Positions 8,280 through 17,979 of a DNA stretch of 64,000 nucleotides are shown here, in pieces. The notes beneath the pieces are model-generated. The model did not search any database. It was not told the origin of the DNA and was given only the letters and a program-made list of their open reading frames with translations. The stretch lies in NCBI RefSeq assembly GCF_011764425.1, contig NZ_BLPF01000001.1, positions 4,207,001 to 4,271,000 of the forward strand, in the 5' to 3' direction. The stretch comes from Phytohabitans houttuyneae (GTDB taxonomy: Bacteria; Actinomycetota; Actinomycetes; Mycobacteriales; Micromonosporaceae). Position numbers and translations under genes: made by a program. The stretch's first letter is position 1. Each line of letters opens with the position of its first letter.

Positions 8280-9731
8280 TCAGTCCGCCGCACGGCACCC
8301 GGTCGGATCGACCGGCGGGTCCGAGTAGGCGGGCGGGGCGTCAGGCGTGGTGGCCGGTCCCGAACCGGCGGGTGAAGCGGTGTTTGCGGGCGGCGTTGTG
8401 CGCGGGGCACCGGTGGTCGCGGTGGTGCTGGCCTGCGGCGAGCTCGGCGACGGGCTCGGAGTGGCCGACGGCGTCGTGGTCGGCGGGCAGGTCGGCTTGA
8501 GGTTGGGGTTCGTCGGGGTGTCCGACGTCAGCTCGGCGAGCCGGCGCTGGGCGTCGGGCTCGTCGTCGGCCTGGATGCCCTGCTTGACCCGGTCCTGGGC
8601 GACCACGGTGAGGTCGTCCAGCCGCGTGCCGCTGGTCTCGTGCACGCTGGACAGGCTGAGCCCGGCGATCTGCCCCGGAACGCCGCGGAAGACAGCGAGC
8701 TGGCCCTCGTCGGTGGCACCCACGTAGTACTGCCGCTGGGTGTAGCTCCAGCCCACCCACAGGCCGCCGCCCAGGATGGCGAGCAGCGCGGCGAGCAGCA
8801 CGGCGGTGCGCACCGGGTGCCGGCGCGGACGCTCGGGCTCGTCGTGGTGGTGACCGCCGTTGGCGCCGTTGCCCGGGTCGGGCGCAGCCGCACGGGGCAC
8901 CGCAGCCTGGAGGGCCGAGGCGCGCGCGGCCGGCGTCGACTCGTGCACCGCCGTCGCCATGCCGCGGTCGCGGGCGGCCGCACCGCCGACGATCGGGGCA
9001 GCTTCCAGGATGTCCTGGTCGGTGGCGTCGGCGACGACGACGGTGATGTTGTCCGGGCCACCGCCGCGCAGCGCGAGCTGGACGAGCCGCTCGACGCACT
9101 GCTGCGGGTCGGTGAACTCGGTCATCGTCTCGGCGATGGTCTCCGCGCTCACGACACCGGACAGGCCGTCGCTGCAGATCAGGTAGCGGTCGCCGGTGAG
9201 CACCTGGCGGACCGAGTACTCCGGGTCGATGTCGCGACCGTCGAGCGCCCTGGTGAGCAGCGAGCGCTGTGGGTGGCTGCTCGCCTCCTCGGCGCTGATC
9301 CGGCCTTCGTCCACCAGCATCTGGACGTACGTGTCGTCCTTTGTGATCTGGTTGAACTCGCCGTCACGAAGCATGTACGCCCGGGAGTCACCGATGTGGA
9401 CCATCCCGATTTTGCTACCGGAGAAGAGCACGGCAGTGAGCGTGGTGCCCATGCCCTCCAGGTGGGGGTTGGCGTCAACGGTGTCGCGGAGCTGCTGGTT
9501 GGCCGTGTCGACTGCGCCGCGGAGGGCGTCGACCAGGGCATCGCCTGGCACGTCCTCGTCGAGGGGAGCCATCGCGGCAATGACGATGTTGCTGGCGACG
9601 TCACCGGCGGCCATGCCGCCCATGCCATCGGCGACGGCGAGCAGGCGCGGGCCAGCGTAGACGGAGTCTTGGTTTCCGTCTCGGATCAGGCCGCGGTCAC
9701 TGTGGGCCGCATAACGCAAGGTGAGAGTCAT
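8280..9731 (-). CDS. pstP: PP2C-family protein phosphatase (PstP)
   Basis: Membrane-bound Ser/Thr phosphatase of 483 residues that reverses PknA/PknB phosphorylation. The N-terminal PP2C domain (about 1-240) has metal-binding motifs RDGNQDS, VADGMGG, HIGDSRAY, CSDGLSG and GGPDNITVVV. A basic linker, one membrane helix (TAVLLAALLAILGGGLWVGW) and a Thr/Pro/Ser-rich extracellular region follow. The ATG overlaps the fhaB stop by 4 bp. Placement inside the fhaA-pknB operon agrees with mycobacteria and streptomycetes. Confidence 0.95.
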   Translation of the reverse strand: MTLTLRYAAHSDRGLIRDGNQDSVYAGPRLLAVADGMGGMAAGDVASNIVIAAMAPLDEDVPGDALVDALRGAVDTANQQLRDTVDANPHLEGMGTTLTAVLFSGSKIGMVHIGDSRAYMLRDGEFNQITKDDTYVQMLVDEGRISAEEASSHPQRSLLTRALDGRDIDPEYSVRQVLTGDRYLICSDGLSGVVSAETIAETMTEFTDPQQCVERLVQLALRGGGPDNITVVVADATDQDILEAAPIVGGAAARDRGMATAVHESTPAARASALQAAVPRAAAPDPGNGANGGHHHDEPERPRRHPVRTAVLLAALLAILGGGLWVGWSYTQRQYYVGATDEGQLAVFRGVPGQIAGLSLSSVHETSGTRLDDLTVVAQDRVKQGIQADDEPDAQRRLAELTSDTPTNPNLKPTCPPTTTPSATPSPSPSSPQASTTATTGAPRTTPPANTASPAGSGPATTPDAPPAYSDPPVDPTGCRAAD

Positions 9732-10210
9732 GGCCGTAACTCAAGAGAAGTGCGGCCGATGCGGATCGGCACGCCGAGGGGTACGGGGGTTGGTCCAGTG
9801 ACCTTAGCGCGATCCAGGTAGGTGCCGTTGGTCGAGCCGAGGTCTTCTATGAACCACTGTCCGGCGCGGGGGACGAGCCGGGCGTGTCGTGCGGACGCGT
9901 AGTCATCGGTGATCACCAGAGTGGAGTCTTCCGCCCGACCGATGGTGATCTGAGCCTCACCGAGAGTGATGCGGGTGCCGGCCAGCTGGCCGGCGGTGAC
10001 CACCAGCTGATGTGCCGCGCGGCCCCGCTTCACCTTTGCCGGGCGGGAGTGCCCCGTCGACGCGCCAACCCCCCGCGGCGCGGCGACGAGGCGACTGCTC
10101 CTGGCCCCGGCGAACAGGTCCCGGCGGATGACTCCCACCACTGTGAACACGAAGATCCACAGCAGGATGAGGAAGCCGAACCGGGCAACGGTGAGGACGA
10201 ACTCAGGCAA
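9728..10210 (-). CDS. fhaB: FHA-domain membrane protein (FhaB/FipA-like)
   Basis: A 160-residue protein with an N-terminal membrane helix (FGFLILLWIFVFTVVGVI), a basic linker and a C-terminal FHA domain (about 70-160) with IGRAEDS, SARHARL and DLGSTNGTYL, the residues that read phosphothreonine. It starts at a rare TTG (10210) preceded by AAGGA, 5 bp after the fhaA stop, and overlaps the pstP start (ATGA). It likely binds phosphorylated partners of the PknA/PknB kinases at the membrane. Confidence 0.9.
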   Translation of the reverse strand: MPEFVLTVARFGFLILLWIFVFTVVGVIRRDLFAGARSSRLVAAPRGVGASTGHSRPAKVKRGRAAHQLVVTAGQLAGTRITLGEAQITIGRAEDSTLVITDDYASARHARLVPRAGQWFIEDLGSTNGTYLDRAKVTGPTPVPLGVPIRIGRTSLELRP

Positions 10211-10215
10211 CGTCC

Positions 10216-10986
10216 TTAGCCATCCACTCGGAACGTGAGGGTGGTCGTTCCGAGCTGGATCATGTCGCCGGGGTTGAGCGCGACCGCGGAGACGCGCTGG
10301 CCGTTGACCATGGTCCCGTTGGTGGATCCCAGATCGGTGAGCACCACCTGGGCGCCGTCGAAGTCGAGGCGGGCGTGGCGGCGGGAGATGCCGACGTCGG
10401 GAAGGCGCAGGTTGGCCTGGTCACCCCGGCCGATGACGGTCGAACCCATCTGCAGCGGATAGGTGCGCCCGTCGCCGGAGACAAGGCGCACGTTGCGCCC
10501 ACCACCGCCGTGCTGTGGTGGCGGGCCGTAGCCACCGGGGGCCTGCTCGTACGGCGGGTAGGCCGGAGGCGCCGGCGCGTCATACGCCGGCTGCTGGACG
10601 GGTGCCACCTCGCCGCCGGTGTAGACCTCGGCCGTGACCCGGAACATGCCCGTGTCCAGCCCATCGCCCCGCTCGATCTCCACGATCACATCGCCGTAGA
10701 CGGTCCACGCCTGCTCGCCGATGAACTCCGCCTGAGACTGCGCGAGCTCCTGGGCGAGCGCGGCCGCGTACGGCGCGAGCCGGCTGTGGTCGTAGGGCGA
10801 AAGATCGATCACGTAGCGGTTGGGCACAAGGGTGCGCCCACCGGCCAGGATCGCTTTGTGCGCCTCGGCCTCCCGCTGCATGGCGTTGAGGATCTCCACC
10901 GGGTGGACTACCCCTTTGAACACCTTCGCGAAGGCCCCCTCGACCAGGCCTTCCAACCGCTTCTCGAAGCGTTGCAGCACGCTCAC
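10216..10986 (-). CDS. fhaA: FhaA: DUF3662 plus FHA domain protein
   Basis: A 256-residue cytoplasmic adaptor. The N-terminal DUF3662 domain (about 1-125, starting SVLQRFEKRLEGLVEG) is followed by a Pro/Tyr/Gly linker and a C-terminal FHA domain with VIGRGDQA, SRRHARL and DLGSTNGTMV. I chose the GTG at 10986, preceded by GAGGAGGAG, because family homology begins there; an ATG at 11013 in the same frame is an alternative. It is the first gene of the wall-signalling operon. In mycobacteria FhaA binds phosphorylated MviN and PknB; here that is inferred. Confidence 0.92.
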   Translation of the reverse strand: MSVLQRFEKRLEGLVEGAFAKVFKGVVHPVEILNAMQREAEAHKAILAGGRTLVPNRYVIDLSPYDHSRLAPYAAALAQELAQSQAEFIGEQAWTVYGDVIVEIERGDGLDTGMFRVTAEVYTGGEVAPVQQPAYDAPAPPAYPPYEQAPGGYGPPPQHGGGGRNVRLVSGDGRTYPLQMGSTVIGRGDQANLRLPDVGISRRHARLDFDGAQVVLTDLGSTNGTMVNGQRVSAVALNPGDMIQLGTTTLTFRVDG

Positions 10987-11218
10987 CGGCTCCTCCTCGG
11001 GTTCCGAGGACATGATGGTATCCGGCCGTCGCACGCGCAGGTTGCGCACCGACGTACCGCCCTGCTGCCGGCCTGTCTCGGGTGGCCGGTGTTGCCGTGC
11101 TACTCTTCCCACGCGCCACGGGCAGTAACCCGCACGTTGGTGCAAACCCACTCGTTGGGACAGCCACGCACAGCGTAATATGTGGCCGCATCGTGTCCAG
11201 GGGTTACTCCTGGGTCCG

Positions 11219-11300
11219 GGGGAAGTGGCGGAATGGCAGACGCGCACGGTTCAGGTCCGTGTGCCCGAAAGGGCGTGGGGGTTCAACTCCCCCTTCCCCA
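11219..11300 (+). tRNA. tRNA-Leu (CAG), one base short in the T/acceptor junction
   Basis: Cloverleaf with 5' acceptor GGGGAAG, D arm, anticodon stem CACGG/CCGTG around loop TTCAGGT (anticodon CAG), a long variable arm GCCC-GAAA-GGGC as in class II tRNAs, and T loop TTCAACT. The T stem GGGGG needs CCCCC and the acceptor CTTCCCC needs a further C, but only five C are present at 11289-11293. One C is therefore missing, probably a consensus error. CCA is not encoded. A terminator follows. Confidence 0.88.
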
Positions 11301-11310
11301 CCGCAGGGCT

Positions 11311-11345
11311 GAGGCCCGCCCGAAAGGGCGGGGCCTCGCTCTTTT
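11311..11345 (+). terminator. Rho-independent terminator after tRNA-Leu
   Basis: GAGGCCCGCCC, loop GAAA, GGGCGGGGCCTC, then a GCTCTTTT tract. The 5' arm is one C shorter than the complement of the 3' arm. Confidence 0.75.
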
Positions 11346-11434
11346 GGTCCACATCACCATCTGGTCACAATCCCGAGCGCCATCCGTCGCCCGCGCGTCT
11401 TCCCTGCAGGAATGCGCTTTCCTATGCTGGGCGC

Positions 11435-12793
11435 ATGATGAGGATCGACGACGGGCTCCAGCCCGACGGACTGTTGCCCAAGATCGAGCGCCTCTGGGAC
11501 GCCTCGGCGGAAAAACTCGACTCCATAGAGAAGACATGTCCCCCGGGCTCGCCGTCGCCGGTGTTCACGGTGGAGGGCCGCTACACGGCCCGCGGCTGGA
11601 CGGAGTGGACACAGGGCTTCCAGTACGGCTCGGCGCTGCTCCAGTTCGACGCGACCGGCGAGCGCCGCTTCCTGGAGGTCGGTCGAGAGCTCACCGTCCA
11701 GGTCATGGCGAGCCACGTCAGCCACATCGGCGTGCACGACCACGGGTTCAACAACGTCAGCACGTACGGAAACCTGTGGCGGCTCACCCGCGAGGGCCGG
11801 GTCGACGACGGCGACCTCAACTTCTACGAGCTGGCGCTCAAGCTGACCGGGGCGGTGCAGGCGGCCCGGTGGCGGGACACCTCGGACGGCACCGGCTACA
11901 TCTACTCGTTCAACGGGCCGCAGTCACTCTTCGTCGACACAATCCGCTCCTGCCGGGCGCTGTCCGTCTCCCACCAGCTCGGCCACGTGCTGATGGGCGA
12001 GCGGGACGAGCGGATCTCGCTGCTGGACCGGCTGGCCGAGCACGCCACCAACACCGCCCGGTGGAACGTCTTCTACGGCGAGGGGCGTGACTCGTACGAC
12101 ATCCGGGGTCGCACCGCACACGAGTCGGTCTTCAACGTCAACGACGGAAGCTACCGCTGCCCGAGCACCCAGCAGGGCTACTCGCCCTTCAGCACCTGGA
12201 CTCGCGGGTTGGCTTGGGCGATGCTCGGCTTCCCGGAGCAGCTGGAGTGGCTCGACACGGTCAAGGACGCGCCCGAAGGGCTCGCCGACACGATGCTCAA
12301 GGCGGCGATGGCCACCTGTGACTTCTACCTCGAGCACACACCGTCCGACGGCATCCCGTACTGGGACACCGGCGCGCCCGGCCTCGTGCACCTCGGCGAC
12401 TACCTCGACCGTCCGGCCGACCCGTACAACTCCCACGAGCCGGTGGACTCCTCGGCGGCCGCGATCGGCGCGCAGGGCCTGCTGCGGCTCGGCCGCTACC
12501 TGACCGCGCGCGGGCGGGCCGAGGAGGGCCGGCGCTACTGGCAGGCCGGGCTCACGGTGTGCGACACGCTCTTCGGTGAGCCGTACCTCAGCACCGACGC
12601 GCGTCACCAGGGCCTGATCCTCCACTCCGTCTACCACCGGCCGAACGGGTGGGACCACGTGCCGGCCGGCCAGGCGGTACCCAACGGCGAGTCGAGCATG
12701 TGGGGCGACTACCACGCGCGCGAGCTGGCCCTCTACGTGCAGCGGATAGCGCGCGACGAGCCGTACTACACCTTCTTCGGGAGCGCGGCGTGA
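11435..12793 (+). CDS. Glycoside hydrolase family 88-type unsaturated glucuronyl hydrolase
   Basis: A 452-residue protein, apparently cytoplasmic (no signal peptide), resembling unsaturated glucuronyl hydrolases. These remove the 4,5-unsaturated uronic acid left at oligosaccharide ends by polysaccharide lyases, through hydration. Visible family motifs are [15 protein letters not shown] (about residue 108), NVNDGSYR and [17 protein letters not shown] in the alpha6/alpha6 barrel. The ATG at 11435 is used because homology begins soon after; the open frame upstream runs through the tRNA. The stop overlaps the next gene's GTG, so the pair is co-translated. Exact substrate is unknown. Confidence 0.8.
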   Translation: MMRIDDGLQPDGLLPKIERLWDASAEKLDSIEKTCPPGSPSPVFTVEGRYTARGWTEWTQGFQYGSALLQFDATGERRFLEVGRELTVQVMASHVSHIGVHDHGFNNVSTYGNLWRLTREGRVDDGDLNFYELALKLTGAVQAARWRDTSDGTGYIYSFNGPQSLFVDTIRSCRALSVSHQLGHVLMGERDERISLLDRLAEHATNTARWNVFYGEGRDSYDIRGRTAHESVFNVNDGSYRCPSTQQGYSPFSTWTRGLAWAMLGFPEQLEWLDTVKDAPEGLADTMLKAAMATCDFYLEHTPSDGIPYWDTGAPGLVHLGDYLDRPADPYNSHEPVDSSAAAIGAQGLLRLGRYLTARGRAEEGRRYWQAGLTVCDTLFGEPYLSTDARHQGLILHSVYHRPNGWDHVPAGQAVPNGESSMWGDYHARELALYVQRIARDEPYYTFFGSAA

Positions 12794-13562
12794 GTCCGGT
12801 CGCCGTCGTGACCGGCGGGTCGCGGGGCATCGGGCGCGGCGTCGTGCTCGCGCTCGCCTCATCCGGGTACGACGTGGTGATCAACTACGCCCGCAACGCC
12901 GCAGCCGCCAAGGAGGTCGCCGCGCTGGTCGACGACGCCGGGCAGCAGGCACACCTGGTGCAGGCCGACATCGGCGAGGCGGCCGACCGGCAGCGCCTGG
13001 TCGACGAGGCGATCGGCGCGTTCGGCCACATCGACCTGCTGGTCAACAACGCCGGCGTGGCGCCGGACGTGCGGGCGGACATCCTGGAGGCGAGCGAGGA
13101 GTCGTTCGACCGGCTGGTGGCGATCAACCTCAAGGGGCCGTACTTCCTGACCCAGCTCGTGGCCCGCCACATGGTCGAGGAAGTCGAGGCGGGCGCGCTC
13201 ATCAAACCCAAGATCGTCATCATCTCGTCGGTGAGCGCGTACGCGGCGAGCGTCAACCGCGGCGACTACTGCGTCACCAAGGCCGGCCTCGCGATGACGG
13301 CCCAGCTGTACGCGGCGCGGCTGGCCCAGCACGGCATCAACGTGTACGAGATCCGGCCGGGCGTGATCGAGACGGACATGACCGGCGTCGTGCGGGAGAA
13401 GTACGACGACCTGATCTTCAACCACGGGCTCACGCCGATCCGCCGCTGGGGCCGCCCGAGGACGTCGGCAAGGCCGTGGTGGCAATCGCGACCGACCTGC
13501 TGCCCTTCAGCACCGGCCAGGTCATCGACGTGGATGGCGGCTTCCACCTCCGTACCCTCTGA
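12790..13562 (+). CDS. Short-chain dehydrogenase/reductase, C-terminus frameshifted as given
   Basis: NAD(P)-dependent classical SDR: GGSRGIG cofactor motif near the start, NNAG, catalytic Ser in IISSVSAYA and YxxxK as YCVTK, then [12 protein letters not shown] at 12790 overlaps the upstream stop (GTGA). As written, the frame shifts after RRWGRP (about 13455) and runs on to 13641 with meaningless sequence. Adding one base at GGGGCCGCCC (13448-13457) gives the usual SDR ending ([15 protein letters not shown] ... [12 protein letters not shown]) and a stop at 13560-13562, 257 residues in all. Coupling to a GH88 enzyme suggests it may reduce the released keto-uronate (as DhuD/KduD do); this is inference. 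Confidence 0.8.
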
Positions 13563-13571
13563 AAATGTGAA

Positions 13572-13606
13572 CGGAGCCCCAGCGCCGCGACGGCGCTGGG
13601 GCTCCG
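13572..13606. terminator. Perfect 16-bp hairpin, bidirectional terminator
   Basis: CGGAGCCCCAGCGCCG at 13572-13587 and its exact complement at 13591-13606 with a 3-base loop. It lies between the convergent SDR and protease genes. There is no strong T-run. Confidence 0.7.
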
Positions 13607-13637
13607 CCGACCTCCCCAGGTCGGGTCCGAGAGCTGC

Positions 13638-15525
13638 CTAAGCGGTCAGCGTCCAGGTGTTGATGTAGCCGGTGTCGAAGAGCGCCACATCTTGTACGCG
13701 CAACGACCAGGTACCGTTCGCCGCCTCGCCCGAGAGGTTCACGGTGTAGGTCGCGTTGACGTTGTCCGCACTGTCCGAACTGGAGCTGTTCTTCAACCGG
13801 TACGCGGTGCCGTCCGGCGCCACGAGGTCGATGACCAGGTCACCGCGGTAGGTGTGGACGATGTTGACCGCCACCGTCGAGCTGGCCGAGCCGTTGCGGC
13901 CACACGCGATGGTGATCGTGCTGTTGACCGTGCTCAGGTCGGGGATGTTCACGTCCGTACCGTTGGTGCCCGCGCAGCTGCCGGTGCTCCCGCCGGTGAC
14001 GGTCAGGGTGTAGGTCGCGGTCCGCGTGCCGGCCGTGCCGGTACCGGTGACCGTGATCGGGTACGTCCCGTTGGTGACCGAAGCGGTCGTGGAGATCGTC
14101 AGGGTCGACGAGCCACCGGAGGTCACGGACGCCGGGCTGAAGCTCGCCGACGCGCCTGCGGGCAGGCCGCTCGCCGACAGGCTCACGGATTGCGCCGACC
14201 CGGCCGTGGTGGCCGTGTTGACCGTCGTGGCGACCGAGCTGCCCGCCGCGACCGAACCGGACGTCGGCGAGACCGACACGGAGAAGTCGTTGGCCGGCGG
14301 CGTTCCGTTCTGGACCACGAAGAGCAGCCGGTTCGGCGTACCGGTGCCCGGGTTCGTGACCACGTCGGGCGTGGCGTTGTTGACCAGGTAGTCGCGCACC
14401 TGGGTGTTCGACCAGGTCGGGTTGGCCGCGAGGACCAGCGCAGCCGCGCCCGCGACGTGCGGGGTGGCCATCGAGGTACCGCTGATCGTGTTCGTCGCGG
14501 TGTTGCTGTTGTACCAAGCCGACGTGATGCTCACGCCCGGCGCGAGGATGTCGACACAGGTGCCGAAGTTGGAGAAGCTGGCGGCGGCGTCGTTGTTCTG
14601 GGTGGCGCCCACCGTGATCGCCTCGGCCAGCCGGGCCGGCGAGTAGTTGCAGGCGTTCTGCCGCACGCCGAGCGAGTTGCCGTTGCCGGCCGCGATCGCG
14701 TACGTGACGCCCGAGTTGATCGAGTTGCGAACCGCGTTGTCGATCGCCGTGTTGGCGCCGCCGCCGAGGCTCATGTTGGCGACGGCCGGCTTGATCGCGT
14801 TGGCCGTGACCCAGTCGATGCCGCCGACGACCTGCGCGTTGGTGCCGCTGCCCTGGCAGTTGAGCACGCGCACGCCGACGAGCTGGACCGCTTTCGCCAC
14901 GCCGTAGGAGGTACCGCCGACCGTGCCCGCCACGTGCGTGCCGTGGCCGTGGCAGTCATCCGCCGCACCGCCGTCGATCGCGTCGAAGCCGCTGGTCGCG
15001 CGGCCGCCGAAGTCGTTGTGGCTGAACCAGATGCCGGTGTCGATGATGTACGCGTGCACCGTCGGCGCGGTCGACGGGTACGTGTACGAGCTGCTGAGCG
15101 GCAGGTTGCGCTGGTCGATCCGGTCCAGGCCCAGCTCGGGGGTTGTTCTGGGTGTCCTGGATGTGGACCGTGTGGTTCTGTTCGACGTACGCCACCGACG
15201 GATCGGCGGCGATCCGCGCCGCGCGCGCCGCGGTGGCCTTCACCTCAAAGCCCCGCAGCGCGGCGCGGTACGTACGCGCGACCGCCCCGTCGTGCTTGGC
15301 CGCGAGGTCGCGGGCCGCCTTGTCGACGCCCGCCCGGGTGACGGAGCTGTCCTTGAACACGACGATGTAGCTGTCGGCGACGGCGGTGTCGCCTCCGGCA
15401 TTGCGGATCGTGCCGGACGGCTCCTGTGCGAGCGCCGGCGGCGCCGCCATTGCGACGGCCACCGTCACACCGACGGTGGCCATGCCGAGCGTCGCCAGGC
15501 GGCGACGCATACGCGGGAGTGTCAT
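13638..15525 (-). CDS. Secreted subtilisin-like serine protease with P domain, frameshifted as given
   Basis: Exported S8 protease in five parts: signal peptide (about 1-33, ending ALA), I9 propeptide (about 45-115), catalytic domain, an Ig-like region, and a C-terminal proprotein-convertase P domain ending YINTWTLTA. The catalytic triad is Asp in IIDTGIW, His in GHGTHVAG and Ser in [23 protein letters not shown] precedes the ATG at 15525. The frame breaks at the GGGGG run 15138-15142: the N-terminal frame ends in nonsense after IQDTQNNP and the rest starts downstream. Restoring two single bases here (C5 to C6, and G3 to G4 a few bases on) gives [13 protein letters not shown], the family's usual sequence; a one-base excess is the alternative. 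Confidence 0.85.
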
Positions 15526-15695
15526 CTCCCGTCCTCCCTCTGACCGGCTCCACGGCCGTCCAGGCGCTTGTGGCGCCGGATCGGACAGAGATGTTTGCCG
15601 ATCGGAGGAGAGATTATTTGGTTATGTCAGCCAGCGACAGATGTTGAACTTTCTATATCACCGGCGATAGGTAACGCGCGTACTCCCCCGCCCCG

Positions 15696-16175
15696 CTACC
15701 GGGGGCGGTTGCCCTGCTGCACGTAGAGCAGTTCGAGGATGGATCGGGCGGCCTCGAACCAGCGGTCCAGCCAGCCGGGCGGCGGCACGGTGCCCTTCGG
15801 GGGCAGCTCGAGCAGCAGGCCGCGCAGCAGCGGGTGGTCGGCGAGCGTGGCGGGCGGGCCGTCCAGCCATGTGGTCGGCGAAAAGACCGGCTCGGTGAGG
15901 CCGGAGAGGTCCAGACCGCCGGCGCCGTTGCGGCCATGCGGCAGGTCCTGCTCGGGCTCCAGGTCGCCGGAGTGGTGGCCCAGCTCGCCCGGGTGCATCA
16001 GCCGTTCGCCCGGGTGTGGCTCGCGTCCGGACAGGCCGTCGCGCCCACCCAGCGGGTCCCGTCCGTCGGTGCGGTACCCGACCGGAGGCGTCGCGTACCG
16101 GTCCGCCGGTTCCGGGGGAAACCGCTCCTGCGTGCTCACCGGGCCATTCGCCCGCTCGTCAGGTCCAATCGTCAT
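15696..16175 (-). CDS. Conserved hypothetical protein, 159 aa
   Basis: A hydrophilic protein beginning MTIGPDERANGPVSTQERF. The N-terminal two thirds is Pro/Gly/His-rich and probably disordered. The C-terminal third looks folded and amphipathic (TLADHPLLRGLLLELPPKG ... WLDRWFEAARSILELLYVQQ). No catalytic motif or membrane segment is seen. A TATAAA-like -10 lies about 10-20 bp upstream of the start, so the mRNA leader may be very short. It lies downstream of the DUF397/XRE pair in the same direction, with a 240-bp gap. Function unknown. Confidence 0.55.
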   Translation of the reverse strand: MTIGPDERANGPVSTQERFPPEPADRYATPPVGYRTDGRDPLGGRDGLSGREPHPGERLMHPGELGHHSGDLEPEQDLPHGRNGAGGLDLSGLTEPVFSPTTWLDGPPATLADHPLLRGLLLELPPKGTVPPPGWLDRWFEAARSILELLYVQQGNRPR

Positions 16176-16417
16176 GACCGGTACAACGAGGTTTATAGGC
16201 TCGCGACTCTGGCTACTGCGCGCGAGCTACCGTATACTCACTCACGGTACGGATAACGTCATACGTATAAAGACGCGCGCCTATTGGGCGCGTGCGCGCA
16301 GCCGCGCCGCCACGTTGCATGGCGACACGGCTGCGCTCCAGACTGCGTCATTTGTTTCGTCCGTGGGCTAGAGGGCCACGCCTTCCCGCCAGACCACAAG
16401 AGCGAAACGAAATGCCG

Positions 16418-16645
16418 TCAGCCGAGGTCGAACTCGCCGTCCTTGGCGCCACCCACGAATGCGTCCCACTCGTCGGCAGTGAAGATCAGCACCGGACCGG
16501 TCGGGTTCTTCGAGTCCCGTACAGCGATCGCCTGGTCGACAAAAGCCACTTCGACACAGTTGTCGCAGCTGGGCCCGCTCCGCGTGCTCTTCTGCCACAC
16601 GGCGCGGCTCAGGTCCAGCCGGAACCCCTTTGTCTCGACTTCCAC
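16418..16645 (-). CDS. DUF397 family protein
   Basis: A 75-residue protein with the family pattern: WQKSTRSGPSCDNCVEVAF near the N-terminus, then VRDSKNPTGPVLIF and EWDAFV. It starts at GTG 16645 with AAGGAG 5 bases before it. It overlaps the end of the XRE regulator gene by 37 bp, the usual arrangement for DUF397/XRE pairs in streptomycetes and relatives, where the small protein and the regulator work together in developmental control or as a toxin-antitoxin-like pair. Its precise role here is unknown. Confidence 0.88.
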   Translation of the reverse strand: MEVETKGFRLDLSRAVWQKSTRSGPSCDNCVEVAFVDQAIAVRDSKNPTGPVLIFTADEWDAFVGGAKDGEFDLG

Positions 16646-17490
16646 AACGGCTCCTTAGTCAACTTACGGATGAGAGCCACGGACTCCTCCGGCCGGAGGG
16701 CCGCGGCGCGGATGTGATCGAAAATGAACATGTACTTCCGCAACTCCTCACTCTTCTCCAAGAACAGACCTCCGGTGGCATTTTCGGCGAAAACCACCCC
16801 CGGGTCGCTGGGCTCGGAGAAGCTGAGGATCGTGAAGGTACCGTCCATGCCGGCATGTGCGCCGACCTCGAAGGGCAATACCTGCAGTGTCACATTGGGT
16901 AACTCTGCGGCCTCTACGAGTCGCTCCAGCTGAGCACACATCACGGCGTCGCCGCCGATGGGGCGGCTGAGCACCGCTTCGTCGAGGACCACCCACAGGT
17001 CGATGGGATCGTCCTGTGTCAGTAACGACTGACGGTTGAGCCGGACACGTACCCGCCGCTCGACCTCGTCAGTCGTGATATCCGGCCGTGCGGCACGGAT
17101 CATTGCCTTGGCATATTCCTCGGTCTGTAGTAACCCGGGCATCACCTGCTGTTCGTATGCTCGAACCGATTCCGCTGCCTGCTCAAGGCCAACATAGGCG
17201 CCGGTAAGCACCGTGCTGTACGCATGCCACCAGCCCTTCTGCCGGGCCTCGCGGGCGATCTGCACGAGCTCTTCGCACTCGTCGCCGCGGACCCCGTAGA
17301 TCTCGAGCATGTCGCGGACGTCACGGGGAGTGGCCGTGGTGTGGCCGGTTTCGATTCGCGAGACCTTGGATGCCGAACATTCCAAACGCTCGGCCACTCC
17401 TTCGATCGTCACCCCCGCGGCTTCACGACGGCGCCGCAGCTCGGCTCCTAGCCGGCGGCGGCGAATTGTCGGACTCCGACGCTCCGTCAC
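16609..17490 (-). CDS. XRE-family regulator with DUF5753 domain
   Basis: A 293-residue DNA-binding protein. An N-terminal helix-turn-helix (about 12-70; LGAELRRRREAAGVTIEGVA, then CSASKVSRIETG) is followed by a DUF5753 ligand or partner domain with the typical QQVMPGLLQTEEYA and LQVLPFEVGAHAGMDG. The downstream DUF397 gene overlaps its 3' end. Such pairs are abundant in filamentous actinomycetes; targets cannot be told from the sequence. Confidence 0.92.
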   Translation of the reverse strand: MTERRSPTIRRRRLGAELRRRREAAGVTIEGVAERLECSASKVSRIETGHTTATPRDVRDMLEIYGVRGDECEELVQIAREARQKGWWHAYSTVLTGAYVGLEQAAESVRAYEQQVMPGLLQTEEYAKAMIRAARPDITTDEVERRVRVRLNRQSLLTQDDPIDLWVVLDEAVLSRPIGGDAVMCAQLERLVEAAELPNVTLQVLPFEVGAHAGMDGTFTILSFSEPSDPGVVFAENATGGLFLEKSEELRKYMFIFDHIRAAALRPEESVALIRKLTKEPLWKSRQRGSGWT

Positions 17491-17979
17491 GGGGTCACCT
17501 CCGCAAGTTGCGTCCCCAAGGTCTAGCGAGTCTGTCGCGAATCGGCGTCACGGGTACCCGTCACGGCGGACGCATGCTATGACGGAGCTGCGACATCGCG
17601 GCGAACCGGTCCGCGGTTACGCGGGGCATATCGTTCGCTCACGCTGACACGCAAAGGCACCGGCACATCGGCCGGTCACCGCGTTCAGTTTGCGCGTTTC
17701 CGAGCGGGACATCAAGCCACGATCCGCCCCCGGATGACCGGACCGGATCGGGCCGAAGTTGCAACTTGCATTGATCATGTTCATGGTGCACCCTGTCGGT
17801 ATGGCTCGGGTCACTCACCGTCTCCAGCCAGCCGGACAGGTCGCGGTCCCGCCGCAGCCAGAGGCATAGTCCGGCATCGGTGGAGACGGACACCCAGCGG
17901 GTGACCCCCGAGGTGAGCCGCGAAGCGCATAAGTCCGGCAAACTTTGGCTGAAATCGGTAGTTTTGGACAGGAGTCGAT
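17491..17979. other. Intergenic region, 489 bp
   Basis: Divergent region between the XRE regulator and the plus-strand gene at 17980. It should hold both promoters, but I see no confident -35/-10 pair. Short ORFs on both strands (for example 17801-17869 plus, 17617-17814 minus) lack family features and I do not call them. GGACAGGAG just before 17980 is the ribosome binding site of the next gene. Confidence 0.5.

Noticed and set aside
17617-17941. Small ORFs on the minus strand and a 22-residue plus-strand ORF (17801-17869)
   Set aside because: No ribosome binding site of note, no family pattern, and overlapping choices; not distinguishable from chance.
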